This document shows positions 26,201 through 34,077 of a stretch of 64,000 nucleotides of DNA, piece by piece; position 1 is the first letter of the stretch, and every line of letters starts with the position of its first letter. The DNA is from Vicinamibacterales bacterium (lineage in GTDB: Bacteria > Acidobacteriota > Vicinamibacteria > Vicinamibacterales > UBA2999). The DNA lies in assembly GCA_041394705.1 (NCBI GenBank), contig JAWKHS010000003.1, forward strand, positions 186,001-250,000. The letters run 5' to 3'. The translations under genes and the position numbers were made by a program. Below the pieces are notes generated by a model. That model was not told the DNA's origin. It searched no databases and saw nothing but the letters and a program-made list of their open reading frames with translations.

Positions 26201-26441
26201 TCGGACGGCCCTTCACGCCGGACACCGCGATCGAGCGGCCGCCGCGGTCCGGTCCGATGCTCCGCCACTTGTAGGTGGCCAGCACGGCGTCCGCCGGACT
26301 GGCCGGCGCCTGGGCGGCCTGGGCACCAGCCGCCTGGCCCTGGGCGCGGGCGGGCGCGCCCTGCACGGCGGCGACCCCCAGGGCGAGGGCGAGCGGACCG
26401 AGGAGCGGAGAGAGCAGGCGGGAGCGCGTGGCGCGTGACAT
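23274..26441 (-). CDS. Large secreted sortilin/VPS10-like BNR propeller protein
   Basis: 1055 residues. A signal peptide (MSRATRSRLLSPLLGPLALA start, cleaved near ARAQ) is followed by about 750 residues of BNR/Asp-box propeller repeats of the SxDxGxTW type: KTIDAGSNWTPM, KSADAGKTWTHV, KSSDGGKTWKRV, KSTDGGETWTEI, VSDDAGATWRLM and TTNGGDTWTAI. The C-terminal third (LTLDILDAGGTVVRSFTGT and a charged helical tail) is a beta-sandwich plus coiled-coil-like region. Annotation pipelines often call such proteins glycosyl hydrolase or VPS10; no catalytic residues for a glycosidase are evident. A GGAGG site 8 nt before the ATG supports the start. Confidence 0.88.
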   Translation of the reverse strand: MSRATRSRLLSPLLGPLALALGVAAVQGAPARAQGQAAGAQAAQAPASPADAVLATYKWRSIGPDRGGRSIAVSGVKGRPMEAYFGAVGGGLWKTIDAGSNWTPMTDGQITSSSVGAVAVSESNPDVVFIGTGESCIRGNIMPGDGVYKSADAGKTWTHVGFRNVEAISKIRVHPTNPDVVFVAAFGDYHGPSDERGVFKSSDGGKTWKRVLFRDGKTGAVDLSIDRKNPNVIFASLWEAYRIEYQMSSGGPGSGLFKSTDGGETWTEITRNPGMPAGMVGRIGVAVSGADGSRVYALVENENGGLFVSDDAGATWRLMNDARSIRQRAFYYTHVHADPNNKDVVYMQNTALFRSTDAGKTLVSMGNGTHGDHHDFWIDPDNSEHVMDGNDGGGAISFNASAQARQVKWTDQDFPTAQFYHVVTTSHVPFHVCGSQQDNSTLCVPSNTNLGGFGRVPPVAPYQVGGGEPGYIAPHPSNSDVFFAGTNNGGFLTRYNARTGELKEVGAYPRFFSGEASKDVKERWQWTYPILFAYADPTVMYTTSQRVWKTTNGGDTWTAISGDLTRHDPKTMQDSGGPITHDMNSPEIYATIFSLAPGKKNVNLIWAGSDDGLVHVTRNGGTSWTNVTPREMPDLGRVSQLDGSSFDDGTAYMAVKKMLLGDQSPYIFRTRDFGQTWTRVVTGIPANDYVHTVREDPARRGLLYAGTQHGAYVSFDDGDHWQKFNNGLPDVPITDLWVDGTSLAIGTHGRSFYVMDNLSTLRQFAGSLADVTLFAPPDTIRGLDRVLIDYYLKAQPKVLTLDILDAGGTVVRSFTGTPPRKPGDEGGENEGGPRGPQTTVPMAAGMNRASWDLSAQPIVSFEGMILWGATQNGPTVLPGRYEARLTADGVTKTQPFTITKHPLRDVSDADLQFQWDLATRIRDKVNEANLAVINIRRIKKEAEEKSKGTPKEVVAAAETLATNLTAVEVDLYQVKNQSGQDPLNFPIRTNNRLASLLRVAITGEGRPTGNVEPIFDELAAELKAEQDRLDKVLASDLVTLNRMLTRERKQPISPK

Positions 26442-26788
26442 CGGCGGAACCTCCGTAACCGCCCGAGTGTAGCAAAGCGATCCGCCGCGCCGGGAACGCG
26501 CGCCGCTGAGGCGGGTGGTGTCTCGGACGCCGCGAGGCCCTGGCCGCGGTGGCCCCGAATCACGCCAGGCCTCTCCGGCTCGCGCTGGTCTGGCGCCCGT
26601 CCGCCGGCAGGAGATCGTCCGCGGCGGTCGGGCATCGGCGCGGCGCCCCGGGCGTTGACGCCAGCGGGCCCGGCGCGTAGGCTCCGTCCTCAACGGCCGG
26701 GTCTCGGCCCGATGTCCCGGATCGCCCGTGCGCGTCATGCTCCCGCGGGCAGGACGAACGGCGGTCCGGCGATCGAAGGGAGCTCGTG
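26442..26788. other. 347-nt divergent intergenic region
   Basis: Separates the sortilin-like gene (minus) and the serine hydrolase gene (plus). It holds a good sigma-70-type promoter for the plus-strand gene (26655-26683). On the minus strand a TACACT hexamer (complement of 26465-26470) lies ~23 nt upstream of the sortilin-like start, with GGAGG between. I see no RNA gene, repeat or further coding sequence; frames crossing it lack a plausible start or homology. Confidence 0.6.
26655..26683 (+). promoter_or_regulatory. Sigma-70-type promoter TTGACG-N17-TAGGCT
   Basis: TTGACG (26655-26660), a 17-nt spacer and TAGGCT (26678-26683) form the best two-element vegetative promoter noted in the window. 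Transcription would start near 26690, giving a leader of about 100 nt to the ATG at 26789. That contrasts with the start-proximal hexamers of other genes. Confidence 0.55.
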
Positions 26789-28450
26789 ATGCAGCGCACC
26801 GTCTGGTCGGCGTCGAGCGTGGCAATCGCGGCGGTCGTGGCGTGCGCCCTGGCGCCGGCGCGTCCGGCCGCCCAGGCGGCGAGCGCCGCGGCCGAGGTGG
26901 ACCGCGTCTTCGCGCGCTTCACCGCGGCCACGCCGGGATGCGCCGTCGGCGTCGGTCTGGACGGCGCGCCGGTGCTGGCCCGCGGCTACGGGACCGCCGA
27001 CCTCGAGCACGACGTGCCGATCGGGCCCGACACGATCTTCGAGGCCGGGTCGGTGTCCAAGCAGTTCACGGCGGCCGCCGTGATGGCGCTGGTCCAGGAC
27101 GGCGCGTTGTCGCTCGACGATCCCGTCCGGAAGTACATCCCCGAGCTGCCCGACTACGGCACGCCGCTCACCATCCGCCACATGCTCACCCACACGAGCG
27201 GCCTCAGGGACTGGGGCAGCCTCGCCGGCATCGCCGGGTGGCCCCGCACGACCCGGGTCCACACGCACGCGCACGTGCTCGAGATCGTGGGACGACAGAA
27301 GGCGACCAACTTCGTGCCCGGCACGCACTGGTCCTACAGCAACACGGGCTACAACCTGGCCGCCATCCTCGTGGGCCGCGTGTCCGGGCAGTCGTTCGCG
27401 GACTTCACCAAGGCGCGCCTGTTCGACCCGCTGGGCATGACGAAGACCTCGTGGCGCGACGATCACACGCGCATCGTCAAGGGCCGCGCCATCGGCTACG
27501 ACGAGACCGACGGGGTCTTCCACACCGACATGCCGTTCGAGACCGTCCACGGCAACGGCGGCCTGCTCACGACGGTGGGCGATCTCCTGCGCTGGACGGA
27601 GCACCTCCAGCATCCGGCGTCGGGCGACGCGGCGGCCGTGGCCGCCATGCAGACGCCCACGGCGTTCAGCGACGGGACCGGACACGGCTACGGTCTGGGC
27701 CTCATGCTCGACACGCGGCGGGGCGTGCGGCAGATCGACCACAGCGGCTCGACGGCCGGCTATCTCGCGCACCTGGTCCGCTATCCGGACCAGGGCGTGG
27801 CCGTGGCCGTCCTCTGCAACGTGGACTCGGCGGCGGCCACCCAGAAGGCGTACGAGGTCGCGGATGTGTACCTGGCGCGGAAGACCACGCTCGCGCCGCC
27901 GATCACCGCGCGCTACACGCTGACCGCGCAGGACGTCGGGACGATCGAGGGGCTGTACCGTTCGCGTCTCGACGGCCGGCCGGTGGCGATCGTCAGGGAC
28001 GGCGCCTCGGTGCGCATCGAACGCGGCCCGGTCCTGCACGCGCAGTCGGCCACGCGGTTCCAGACGGCATCGGGGCAGACGTGGACGTTCGACGGCCACG
28101 GCCACGTCCGGTCGAGCGACCGGTACGACGTGGTGGACTACGACCGGGTCCCGCCCGCCGCGCCGTCGGCCGCGGCGCTCGCGGCGTTGGCCGGACGATA
28201 CACGAGCGACGAGATCGAGACGACCCTCGGCGTGGTGGTCGAGGGCGGGACGCTCGTCGTGACCCGTCGCCCCGACACCCGTCTGCCGCTGACGCCGGCG
28301 TACGCCGATGCCTTCACGGCGCCAGGGCTCGGCCTCGTGATCGTCCGGCGAGACGCCGCGGGTGCGGTCACGGCGCTGAGCGTGGTCCAGGACCGCGTCT
28401 GGGACCTGCGCTTCGAGCGCCAGCCGGCCGGCGCGGACCCGTCACGCTGA
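26789..28450 (+). CDS. Serine hydrolase, class C beta-lactamase/esterase family
   Basis: 553 residues. A signal peptide ends near AAQA (residue ~30). The beta-lactamase-fold domain (~residues 35-360) has Ser88-Val-Ser-Lys91 in GSVSKQFTAAAV, the YSN motif in HWSYSNTGYN, and HSGSTAGY replacing KTG, the pattern of penicillin-binding-protein-like esterases, D-aminopeptidases and class C-related hydrolases. The C-terminal ~190 residues are two small lipocalin-like beta-barrel repeats (LYRSRLDGRPVAIVRDG; AGRYTSDEIETTLGVVV). The start ATG is preceded by GAAGGGAG. The last 9 nt overlap the convergent CHAT gene. Substrate unknown; periplasmic. Confidence 0.9.
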   Translation: MQRTVWSASSVAIAAVVACALAPARPAAQAASAAAEVDRVFARFTAATPGCAVGVGLDGAPVLARGYGTADLEHDVPIGPDTIFEAGSVSKQFTAAAVMALVQDGALSLDDPVRKYIPELPDYGTPLTIRHMLTHTSGLRDWGSLAGIAGWPRTTRVHTHAHVLEIVGRQKATNFVPGTHWSYSNTGYNLAAILVGRVSGQSFADFTKARLFDPLGMTKTSWRDDHTRIVKGRAIGYDETDGVFHTDMPFETVHGNGGLLTTVGDLLRWTEHLQHPASGDAAAVAAMQTPTAFSDGTGHGYGLGLMLDTRRGVRQIDHSGSTAGYLAHLVRYPDQGVAVAVLCNVDSAAATQKAYEVADVYLARKTTLAPPITARYTLTAQDVGTIEGLYRSRLDGRPVAIVRDGASVRIERGPVLHAQSATRFQTASGQTWTFDGHGHVRSSDRYDVVDYDRVPPAAPSAAALAALAGRYTSDEIETTLGVVVEGGTLVVTRRPDTRLPLTPAYADAFTAPGLGLVIVRRDAAGAVTALSVVQDRVWDLRFERQPAGADPSR

Positions 28451-30895
28451 TCGCCGTCGCCAGAGTGCGGCCGCGGCCGCGAGCACGCCGGTGAGTCCGA
28501 CCGCCACGAAGAGCCATCCGGCCCCGTCCCGCCACCGGAGCGCCGGCGGGGCCGGGCCGGCGGGCCCGGTGAGGACGAACGCCGCCCAATAGTGCGGGTG
28601 CGTCAGCGCCGGCTGGCTGGCGATCTGGCGCTTGGCGTCCGCCAGGGCCCGATCGATGGGCTGCCCGGCGTGCACGCCGCGGTAGAAGGCGCGCATCACC
28701 GCGGCCGTGGGCTGGTCGGGTACCCGCCACAACGTGGTGATCGCGCGCCGCGCGCCGGCCGCGAGCAGGGCGCGCGAGAACCCCTGGACGCCCTCGCCGC
28801 GGACCTCGGGCCCCCGTTCGGTGTCGCACGCGCTGAGGACGGCCAGATCGACGCCTTCGAGCGGCAGCCCGTACACCTCGCGCAGGAACAGGGAGTCCGC
28901 CGGGCCGCCGGCGGTGGCGGGCGAGAAGACGAGGCGCGATCGTTCCCCGACGGCGAGATCCGCCACGGCGTGCGTCGCCAGGTGCAGCACGCGCGGCCGC
29001 TCCTCGAGCGCCGCCGTCAATGCGGCCTTGCGGTTGGCCTCGCCCAGGAACACGCGGTGGGCCCCGCCGAGCGCGGCGTCGAGGCTGCGCACCTCGTCGG
29101 CGCTGCCCGCCAGCCGGGGCGCCTCGGCCGCGGCCCAGGCATCGGCGCCCGGCAGCGGGTCGCCGAACGCGGCAAGGTACGGGGTCCACGGCAGCGCCGG
29201 GCCGGCGGGCGCGGGTGCCGCCGCGAGCAGGACGCCGGCCGTCGGCACGGTGCTGACGGCGACACGTTCCACCAGGGGACGGCCGTCCACGAGGAGGGCG
29301 TCGAACGGCACGATGCCGAGCGCGCCGTCCGGCACCACCACGACCCGCTCGGCGCCGTCGATGGCGCCCGCCGGCAGCAGGGCGTGGCCCAGCGCCGCGG
29401 CCGGCGCCCGCCATCGGTCGTCGCCCGGTCGCCGCACCGCCGCGTCCAGCGCGCGGACGTCGTCGGCGGGGAGGTCGAGGCGCGTCACGGCGGCGCCGGT
29501 CGCGGTCACCCGCACGACGGCGCTGCCGAGGGGGCTCGTCCAGTACGCGAGCACGACGGTGCCGTCCGCGAGCCGCGCCTGGACCGCCGCCAGCGTCACG
29601 GCGGGCAGCGCCAGGCGTTCGCGCCACGCGCGCGCCCGGCTGCGCTCCACGAGCGCGAAAGTCGCGGCGGCGCCGTCGGTCGCCAGGCCCGCCGCGATGC
29701 GCGCGTCGAACACCTCGCGTTTGTCCTGGAAGAACTCCGCGCGCGTCGACGGCACGGCCAGCCGTTCGCGGATGCCGTCGACGACGTCCATCGCGTCGTC
29801 GAAGGCCGCGACGGCCTCGGCCTGTCGCCCCTGGGCGAGGAGGACCCGCCCGCGGCCGTAGCCGGCCTTCCAGATCTCCTCGCGCGCGTCGAGGGCCGCC
29901 GCCAGGGCCGCCGCGTCGTCGAAGTCGCCGGCGGCGTCGTCGAGCCGTCCCGCTCGCCGATGGGCCTCGCCCCGGTAAAGGCGCGCCAGGAGCGCCTCGC
30001 GGCGGTTGCCGGCCGCGGTGGCCACGGCGAGCGCCTCGCCGAATGCGTCCGCGGCCTCGTCGAGCCGCCCGAGGTCGAGCGCGAGGGCGATGCCGCGATT
30101 GGTGAGCACGGCCGCCTCGCTCCCGGCGTCGTGACCGGCCGCGAAGCGCGCGCGGGCGGCGGCGTACGCGTCGAGCGCCTTGTAGGGATCCCCCAGCCGC
30201 CGGAAGAGCGCGCCTTCGTTCACCAGCACCTGCCCGTACTGCGCAGGCCCGAGCGCCAGCCCCGGCCCCACCATCGCGCGGTAGATCGCGAGCGCGTCGG
30301 TGTAGCGGCCCAGGCGCTGGAGGAGCGCGGCCTGGTTCGCGCGGACGACCGCCGTGCGTCCGGCGGCCCAGGGCTCGCCGACGTGCTCGACGGCCAGGGC
30401 GCCGGCCCGCTCGAAGGCGCGCGCGGCCTCGTCATAGCGTCCCGTCAGGAAGTGCACGGTGCCGAGGTTGCCGATCTGTTCGGCGTGGCGGGCCCAGGCG
30501 CCCGACGCGGCCGACCGCGCGATCGCGGCGTCGAAGCGCGCGGCCGCGGCCTGGTAGCGTCCCGCATCGGTGGCCGCCATGCCGGCCAGGTTGAGGGCCT
30601 CGGACGCGTTGGACGGGTCGTTGCGCCTGTCGAGCAGGCCGGCCGCCTCGACGGCCGCCGTCTCGGCCGCGTCGGGACGCCCGAGGCGTCGCTCGAGGCC
30701 GGCCAGCCGGTACAGCACCCGTGCGCGATCGGCCGCGGGATCGTCGAGGAGGCGCCGGTACGCCTCGGCCGCGCCCCGCAGATCGCCCGTCGCCGCCAGC
30801 GCCTCTGCCGCGTCGAATACCGCGGTGGGCGGCTCGGCCGCCGGGGCTTGCGTGATGAAGGCCGCGAGTACGACCGCGGTGAGCGCCGACGACAT
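28442..30895 (-). CDS. TPR-CHAT caspase-like protein with C-terminal membrane anchor
   Basis: 817 residues. A hydrophobic N-terminus (residues ~1-19, signal peptide) is followed by TPR-type helical repeats to ~residue 390 (AAEAYRRLLDDP, YDEAARAFERAGALA, YTDALAIYRAMVG, LDEAADAFGEALAVA). A CHAT domain follows (~470-770), a cysteine protease fold related to caspases, with catalytic His642 in VLHLATHAVAD and Cys690 in LSACDTERG. Both dyad residues are intact. A transmembrane helix at ~793-811 and a basic end (WRRRSA) would anchor it with the protease outside the cytoplasm. A TAAGCT hexamer lies 6 nt upstream. It diverges from an ECF sigma/anti-sigma operon, which hints at stress control. Confidence 0.9.
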   Translation of the reverse strand: MSSALTAVVLAAFITQAPAAEPPTAVFDAAEALAATGDLRGAAEAYRRLLDDPAADRARVLYRLAGLERRLGRPDAAETAAVEAAGLLDRRNDPSNASEALNLAGMAATDAGRYQAAAARFDAAIARSAASGAWARHAEQIGNLGTVHFLTGRYDEAARAFERAGALAVEHVGEPWAAGRTAVVRANQAALLQRLGRYTDALAIYRAMVGPGLALGPAQYGQVLVNEGALFRRLGDPYKALDAYAAARARFAAGHDAGSEAAVLTNRGIALALDLGRLDEAADAFGEALAVATAAGNRREALLARLYRGEAHRRAGRLDDAAGDFDDAAALAAALDAREEIWKAGYGRGRVLLAQGRQAEAVAAFDDAMDVVDGIRERLAVPSTRAEFFQDKREVFDARIAAGLATDGAAATFALVERSRARAWRERLALPAVTLAAVQARLADGTVVLAYWTSPLGSAVVRVTATGAAVTRLDLPADDVRALDAAVRRPGDDRWRAPAAALGHALLPAGAIDGAERVVVVPDGALGIVPFDALLVDGRPLVERVAVSTVPTAGVLLAAAPAPAGPALPWTPYLAAFGDPLPGADAWAAAEAPRLAGSADEVRSLDAALGGAHRVFLGEANRKAALTAALEERPRVLHLATHAVADLAVGERSRLVFSPATAGGPADSLFLREVYGLPLEGVDLAVLSACDTERGPEVRGEGVQGFSRALLAAGARRAITTLWRVPDQPTAAVMRAFYRGVHAGQPIDRALADAKRQIASQPALTHPHYWAAFVLTGPAGPAPPALRWRDGAGWLFVAVGLTGVLAAAAALWRRRSA

Positions 30896-30901
30896 CGCTG
30901 C

Positions 30902-30907
30902 AGCTTA
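30902..30907 (-). promoter_or_regulatory. -10-like TAAGCT, 6 nt before CHAT gene start
   Basis: Minus-strand TAAGCT, spacer GCAGCG, then the ATG at 30895. It faces away from the sigma-factor hexamer at 31045 across a 162-nt shared divergent region. Confidence 0.45.
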
Positions 30908-31044
30908 GCAGCCGGGTCCGGACCGCGCCGGACCGCGATGGCCGCCGCACGCGGCCAGGATGCCGGAACGAGAAGGGCGTGAGAAACCTGTTCCCGCCGC
31001 GTCCGCGCGCTCGTCCTAGTCCACGAGCGCCATGAGCGGGCCGC

Positions 31045-31050
31045 TATACT
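31045..31050 (+). promoter_or_regulatory. -10-like TATACT, 7 nt before sigma-factor start
   Basis: TATACT, spacer cgaccgg, then the ATG at 31058. A strong -10 match with no ribosome-binding site before the start; no TTGACA element at 16-19 nt upstream. If the sigma factor autoregulates, its own -35 may lie in the same 162-nt gap, but I could not identify one. Confidence 0.5.
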
Positions 31051-31057
31051 CGACCGG

Positions 31058-31648
31058 ATGGGGCACGAGGCCAGCACCGACGAGGAGATCCTCGCCGCGA
31101 TTGCCCGTGCGGCCCCCGAGGGCCGGCGGGCGCTGGCCGACGAGCTCTTCGGACGCCACTACGAGCGCGTCGGCCGCTGGTGCTTCCGGCTCACCGGCAA
31201 CCGCGAACGGGCGGCCGACGTGGCCCAGAACGTCTTCATCAAGGCGTACCGCCACCTCGACGACTTCCGCGGCACGGCCCGCTTCACGACCTGGCTCTAC
31301 GCGATCGCGCGCCACGAGTGCTTCGCCGAACTGCGGCGGCACGGGCGCCAGGCGGCGGACAGCGATGACGAGGTGCTGGCCGACGTGCCGACGCCCGAGC
31401 CCGATCCCGAAGCCCGCGCCCTGTCGGCGAGCGCCGGACACTTCGCCCACCGCGTCCTGCTCGAGACCCTCGACGAGACCGAGCGGGCCGCCTTCGTCCT
31501 GCACTACGGCGACGATCTCCCGCTCGACGCCGTCACGCGCGCGCTGGGCCTGTCCAACGCCAGCGGCGCCAAGGCCTACATCGTGAGCGCCAAGCGCAAG
31601 CTCGCGCGCGCGGTCACCCGGATCACCGCACGTGGAGGACGACTGTGA
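31058..31648 (+). CDS. ECF-type RNA polymerase sigma factor
   Basis: 196 residues. Region 2 is clear (RALADELFGRHYERVGRWCFRL, then ADVAQNVFIKAYRHLDDFRG and RFTTWLYAIARHECFAELRR). Region 4 (LLETLDETERAAFVLHYGDDLPLD, followed by an HTH ending AKAYIVSAKRKLARAV) is recognisable but drifts from the usual helix-turn-helix wording. It directs RNA polymerase to an alternative promoter set, probably envelope related given its neighbours. The stop overlaps the anti-sigma GTG start by 4 nt (GTGA), so the two proteins are made together. Confidence 0.9.
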   Translation: MGHEASTDEEILAAIARAAPEGRRALADELFGRHYERVGRWCFRLTGNRERAADVAQNVFIKAYRHLDDFRGTARFTTWLYAIARHECFAELRRHGRQAADSDDEVLADVPTPEPDPEARALSASAGHFAHRVLLETLDETERAAFVLHYGDDLPLDAVTRALGLSNASGAKAYIVSAKRKLARAVTRITARGGRL

Positions 31649-32379
31649 CCACTCCCACCTCCCCCGGGGGCGAGCCGGTCGAGCGGCGCTGGCAGCAGGT
31701 GCTGACGCCCGGGCCCGACTGCCTCCCCATCGAGCGTCTCGCCGGGCCGCTCACCGACGGCGAGGCCGCGCACCTGGCCGCCTGCGCCCGCTGCCAGACC
31801 GAGCGCGACCTGCTCGCCGCGTTCGAGCGGGACGAGCCGCTCGAGGGCGAGGGCCTGTCGGTGGCCTGGATCGCCGCGCAGGCGAAGCGCCGGACGGCCG
31901 AGGCGCTCGACGGTGCCGCCGCGCCGGTGGCGCCCGCGGCCGCCCCCCGGCGTCTGCCCGCGTGGGCGCTCATGGCGGCATCGCTCGCGCTCGTCGTCGG
32001 CGGCGCGGCACTCCTGTATCAGCCGGGACGCGACGCCGCCGGCCCGACCGGCCCCGGCGGCGTCTACCGCGGCGGCGTGGTCGAGCTCACCACGGCGATG
32101 GGCGACGTGGAGGCTCCGCCGGCCCGGATCGAGTGGACGGCGGTACCTGCGGCGATGGAATATGACGTGCGCCTCAACGAAGTCGACGGCACCGAGCTGT
32201 GGCGTCTCACCACGCCCACCCCGGCAGTCGAGGTGCCGTCCATGACGCAGGCCGCGTTCCTGCCGGGCAAGACCCTTGTCTGGCGCGTGGACGCGAAGGA
32301 CGCGACCGGTCGGGTCGTCGCCACCTCCGGCGACACCCGGATGCGAGTGCGGGTCGCGGCGCCGGCGTCGGAAAGATAG
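31645..32379 (+). CDS. Membrane anti-sigma factor with zinc-binding motif
   Basis: 244 residues from a GTG start overlapping the sigma gene. The cytoplasmic part has the H-x3-C-x2-C core of ZAS-type anti-sigma factors (His43, Cys47, Cys50 in AAHLAACARC), which would hold the sigma factor inactive at the membrane. A transmembrane helix spans ~105-125. The periplasmic part (~135-244) resembles a fibronectin-like beta sandwich (ARIEWTAVPAAMEYDVRLNE, VWRVDAKDATGRVVA) and may be the sensor. An IPT-domain exported protein follows after 8 nt. The function follows from motif and gene order; the signal is unknown. Confidence 0.8.
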   Translation: MTTPTSPGGEPVERRWQQVLTPGPDCLPIERLAGPLTDGEAAHLAACARCQTERDLLAAFERDEPLEGEGLSVAWIAAQAKRRTAEALDGAAAPVAPAAAPRRLPAWALMAASLALVVGGAALLYQPGRDAAGPTGPGGVYRGGVVELTTAMGDVEAPPARIEWTAVPAAMEYDVRLNEVDGTELWRLTTPTPAVEVPSMTQAAFLPGKTLVWRVDAKDATGRVVATSGDTRMRVRVAAPASER

Positions 32380-32387
32380 GCACGGTC

Positions 32388-33866
32388 ATGCAGCACTGGT
32401 GGACGGTGGGGCGCGTCGGGCGCCGTGTGTTGGCGGGGGTGTCGTGCTGGCTGTGGGCGGCGTCCGCCGCCTCCGCCCAGCCCGTCGAGCTGCGTATTCC
32501 GGACGAAGTGGTGTCGCCGGGCGGCGTGCTGCAGGCCAAGCTCGAAGTGACCGAGCCCCGGCCGATTCAGACCGGCGGCGGCGGGATGTCGTTCGACGGC
32601 TACGCCGACTTCCTCGGGCTGGCCGTCCAGAGCGCGTCGGGCGACGCGGCCGCCGTCGGCGTGATGCGCGGGTCCACGCTCCGTCTCCGCATCCTGTCAC
32701 CCACGAGCGGGCTGGGCAGCCTGCCCGACTATCCGATCCTGGCGACCACGCTGCGCGTGCCCCAGGCGCCCAAGGCGACCGCCGTCCTCGACATGAGCAA
32801 CGCCACGCTGACGGGGCCCGGCGGCGTGGCGCTGGCCACGCTGGTCAAGCCTGGCATCGTCACCGTCGCCCCCGGCGCGTTCATCGAGAACGTCTCGCCC
32901 GGGAGCGCGACGGTGCCCGCGGGCGGCGCCATCCACATCACCGGCAGCGGCTTCGACAGCGCGAACACGAAGGTGAAGTTCAAGAGCGCCGCGGTCACGA
33001 TCGACAGCATCACCTCGACCGTCATCGTCGTCCGGCCCGACCGCGCCGTGAACATGCACGGCGAGGAAATCCAGGTGGAGATCCCCGCCACGGGCCAGAA
33101 GCTGAGCTACTACGCGTACCAGCGCACCGTGCCGTACTACCAGAGCCGGCACCCGCTCATCGGCGCCGTGGAACCGGCCTTCCCCCGGCGGGTCTGGACG
33201 GCCGCGCGCGTGAGCTTCGCCGCGCCCACGCCGAACGACGCCTACGGCGTGACGCTGCAGAACGAGAACGACACGCCGAGTCAGGTGTCCCTCAGCCTCG
33301 TGACGCCCACCTCGGCCATCGGGCCGCTGCCCTTCCTGCTGCCGTCCAACGCGCGCGTCGTGGTCAGCCTGTCCGAGATCTTCGGCGGCGCCTGCGGCGG
33401 CGGCTGCGCGGTGCGCGTGTCGGCCAGCGTTCCCATCCACGTGCTGGGACTCGCCGGCGACCTCGCCGGCGACGCCGTGCAGCCGGTGCTGCCGGGGCCC
33501 GACGTCGTCACGGTACTGGACCTCACGCCCGCGCTCAACGCGGCGACGTTCCGGACCGGAGAGCTCCTGCACCTGACGGGCCAGCTCACGCCGGGCGTGG
33601 CGCCGGCGGCCGCGGACGCCTACGTCGTCCTGCAGACGCCGACGGGCGAGCTCTGGTCGCTGACGCCGTCGGGCCTCGTGCGCGGCATCGCGCCGCGCTA
33701 CGCGGGCCTCGTCGTCGCGGCCTCGTCGGTCCTGGATCTCGTGCAGACCCCGCTGCCGCCGGGCGTCGCGCCCGGCCGCTACCAGTGGCTCACGGCGCTG
33801 ACCGCGCCCGGGACGCTGTCGTTGCTGTCCCCGATCCGCGCCGTCGCCTTCGACGTCCTGCCCTGA
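32388..33866 (+). CDS. Exported IPT/TIG-domain hypothetical protein
   Basis: 492 residues. A signal peptide ends near ASAQ (residue ~30). The N-terminal 100-odd residues (PVELRIPDEVVSPGGVLQAKL) are unclassified. A TIG/IPT immunoglobulin-like unit lies at about residues 165-245 (FIENVSPGSATVPAGGAIHITGSGF). The rest is beta-rich with no motif I recognise; a Gly/Cys stretch FGGACGGGCAVRV could form a disulfide. It starts 9 nt after the anti-sigma stop with an AGG site ~8 nt upstream, so it belongs to the sigma operon and may be a secreted target or surface partner of that system. Confidence 0.7.
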   Translation: MQHWWTVGRVGRRVLAGVSCWLWAASAASAQPVELRIPDEVVSPGGVLQAKLEVTEPRPIQTGGGGMSFDGYADFLGLAVQSASGDAAAVGVMRGSTLRLRILSPTSGLGSLPDYPILATTLRVPQAPKATAVLDMSNATLTGPGGVALATLVKPGIVTVAPGAFIENVSPGSATVPAGGAIHITGSGFDSANTKVKFKSAAVTIDSITSTVIVVRPDRAVNMHGEEIQVEIPATGQKLSYYAYQRTVPYYQSRHPLIGAVEPAFPRRVWTAARVSFAAPTPNDAYGVTLQNENDTPSQVSLSLVTPTSAIGPLPFLLPSNARVVVSLSEIFGGACGGGCAVRVSASVPIHVLGLAGDLAGDAVQPVLPGPDVVTVLDLTPALNAATFRTGELLHLTGQLTPGVAPAAADAYVVLQTPTGELWSLTPSGLVRGIAPRYAGLVVAASSVLDLVQTPLPPGVAPGRYQWLTALTAPGTLSLLSPIRAVAFDVLP

Positions 33867-33889
33867 GCCTTTCGTCCGCCCGCGTCCGA

Positions 33890-33911
33890 GACGGCCGCCC
33901 GCGCGGCCGTC
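33890..33911 (+). terminator. GC hairpin after IPT-domain gene
   Basis: Nine-base-pair stem (GACGGCCGC with its complement) around a CCGC loop, 24 nt after the stop at 33866 and within a 211-nt gap. No U-tract follows. It is a plausible 3' end of the sigma-factor operon. Confidence 0.4.
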
Positions 33912-34057
33912 GAGGCCACCGGCCCGGTCCGGCCGGCGGATTCAGTCCTGACGGCGCCGCCGTAGGCGTCCACCAGCCGGGCGATCGCCCCGCCACGACC
34001 GTCCGGCGCCGTCCCACGAGCCATCCCTGCCGGGTGTCGGGCTGCTGGCGAACTGTG

Positions 34058-34063
34058 TATCCT
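34058..34063 (+). promoter_or_regulatory. -10-like TATCCT upstream of DUF305 gene
   Basis: TATCCT ends 14 nt before the ATG at 34078; a CAGGGA ribosome-binding-like site lies between. This would give a very short leader (about 7 nt). No clear -35. Confidence 0.38.
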
Positions 34064-34077
34064 ACGCAGGGATTCCT

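Noticed and set aside
26442..26788. Possible RNA gene or riboswitch in the long divergent gap
   Set aside because: No convincing long stem or conserved riboswitch core was found; only a promoter is supported.
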